NCBI GenBank assembly: GCA_016786725.1
Contig: JAEUVU010000007.1
Location: forward strand, 62,001 to 126,000
Source of the DNA: Ferruginibacter sp.
GTDB taxonomy: Bacteria; Bacteroidota; Bacteroidia; Chitinophagales; Chitinophagaceae
Reading direction: 5' to 3'
Length of the DNA stretch: 64,000 bases
Made by a program: the position numbers and the translations under genes. Positions within the stretch are counted from its first letter, which is position 1. Each line of letters opens with the position of its first letter. This document shows positions 63,033 through 64,000 of this stretch, in pieces. Below the pieces are notes generated by a model, which had not been told where the DNA came from, searched no databases, and was given only the letters and a program-made list of their open reading frames with translations.

Positions 63033-64000
63033 ATGTTTAAAGTATTAAACTCCTTTTTTCTGACAGTAAGCTTTCAGGTTTTACTATCTCCAGATATTTA
63101 TGCTCAAAACAACACAGCCTACCAGGCAGATTCACAAAGAGTAAGAATGCTTCTGTCCGCCGCCGACAACTGTGTGTTGCTGGCAAAAGAAGACTGCAGA
63201 AAAAATCTTGATAACGCCTTAAAAAAATCCCTGGCACTCAATTCTCCTTTTTTAATATCACTGTGTTACAGATCTTTTGCCAATGCAGAAAGAAGAAACC
63301 GTACGCCCCGCCTTTTCAAATATGATTCGCTAAGTGTAATATATGCCAGAAGCAGTGCAAATGATTCTTTAATTATCTCAGCAATCTTAAACCAGTCGCA
63401 CGATTTTTGTTTGATTAACAAGCCTGAAAAAGCCAAGCGCCTTATTGAAGAAGCATTGGTATTGGTAGAGAAAAATGAAAGCAATTACTTAAAGCTGCTG
63501 TTGCAGTATGAGTACGGCCTGTACTTTTTAAAAAGCAGAAAATTTACGGAAGCCGGTAACAGATACAGGCAGGCTTTAGCCTATGCCGAGAAACTTAAAG
63601 ACCCTTATTGGACCGCAATTTTGCACCGGTCTGTTTATTACACAAATGTGCTGGGCTATAAAAAAACAGATACCAGTGTTGCTGTTTTTGATGCGTTGGA
63701 GTATCTGCGCAAAAATGATAAGTTTGAAGCAGCCAATTGCCTGTATATAATTGGATTTGGCTACAAGGCAAAGGGAAATTTAGAAAAGGCCAATGCTTAT
63801 TTTACCGAGGCTGCCGCACTTTACAAAGCAAAAAAATACTACCTGCACGAAGCAGATATGTATAATGCAATGGCGGAGCACAGTATTATAACCAAAGAAT
63901 TTTCCAAAGGTCTTTCTTTAACCGCCCAAAGTGAAAAGATATTTACCTCAATAGGCTACACCGATGGCATTATAACAACCTATTTTAACTACGCCAGGTT
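63033..64000 (+). CDS. TPR-containing secreted or sensor protein (partial)
   Basis: An open frame from the ATG at 63033 runs off the window (322 codons visible). It starts with a signal peptide (MFKVLNSFFLTVSFQVLLSP, then DIYAQ) and continues with TPR-like helices (KAKRLIEEALVLVEKNE, FTEAGNRYRQALAYAEKL, GNLEKANAYFTEAAALYKAK). The layout resembles the N-terminal half of the TPR kinase at 19597-21300. A membrane helix with kinase or HTH output domain may lie beyond the window. Confidence 0.8.
   Translation, partial: MFKVLNSFFLTVSFQVLLSPDIYAQNNTAYQADSQRVRMLLSAADNCVLLAKEDCRKNLDNALKKSLALNSPFLISLCYRSFANAERRNRTPRLFKYDSLSVIYARSSANDSLIISAILNQSHDFCLINKPEKAKRLIEEALVLVEKNESNYLKLLLQYEYGLYFLKSRKFTEAGNRYRQALAYAEKLKDPYWTAILHRSVYYTNVLGYKKTDTSVAVFDALEYLRKNDKFEAANCLYIIGFGYKAKGNLEKANAYFTEAAALYKAKKYYLHEADMYNAMAEHSIITKEFSKGLSLTAQSEKIFTSIGYTDGIITTYFNYAR

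Overview
The window looks like the chromosome of a Bacteroidota bacterium, probably of the Chitinophagaceae or a near relative. Supporting signs are secreted proteins with SprB repeats and type IX-like C-terminal tails, many lipoproteins with a cysteine lipobox, an ECF sigma factor overlapping an anti-sigma/beta-barrel gene, start regions without Shine-Dalgarno sequences, and promoters of the Bacteroidota form TTTG-N19-TAnnTTTG. No genus is claimed.

Layout. 1-3965: an MmeI-type restriction-modification enzyme, a Bro-N gene and a second copy of the enzyme's 3' end. 4129-9509: five co-directional genes of unknown role, one nuclease-like. 9544-12604: rplM, rpsI, rpsB and tsf. 12636-16858: a possible terpenoid cluster (UbiA family, squalene-cyclase-like repeats, a lipoprotein, a frameshifted membrane protein). 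16928-28535: secreted proteins, a TPR histidine kinase with LuxR-type regulator, a methyltransferase, pyrH, an ECF sigma/anti-sigma pair and small proteins. 28581-36198: pdxH, the short ribosomal protein THX, HU, exonuclease III, and methionine synthase split into two genes separated by a GxxExxY gene with 37-bp inverted repeats. 36214-41976: a YceI-like protein, a LytS-type sensor and a LytTR regulator, with a five-unit non-coding array beyond the regulator gene. 41989-47375: recR, a lipoprotein and a UvrD-type helicase with a nuclease domain. 47454-52500: an SRPBCC gene split by a complete 4,565-bp IS1595-family transposon carrying KilA-N, a DUF3820-like protein and an Eco47II-type restriction-modification pair. 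52569-64000: a TPR protein, a 2,347-residue SprB-repeat adhesin, tRNA-Arg(CCT), signalling proteins and a partial TPR gene.

The strongest candidate for an undescribed system is the array at 36214-37478. On the minus strand it holds five tandem units of about 230-283 bp. Each has two TGAACCGG-like direct repeats exactly 21 bp apart, a promoter-like pair of boxes with exactly 19 bp between them, a G-poor stretch of about 115-145 nt without any ATG, and a GC-rich hairpin followed by T's. The distance from the -7 box to the nearer repeat is 63 bp in all five units. The same 21-bp and 63-bp spacings recur in front of the YceI-sensor-regulator operon at 41885-41976. Paired direct repeats two helical turns apart are typical of LytTR-domain binding sites. 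The simplest reading is a LytTR two-component system that controls its own operon and five paralogous small RNAs. This is inferred from sequence alone.
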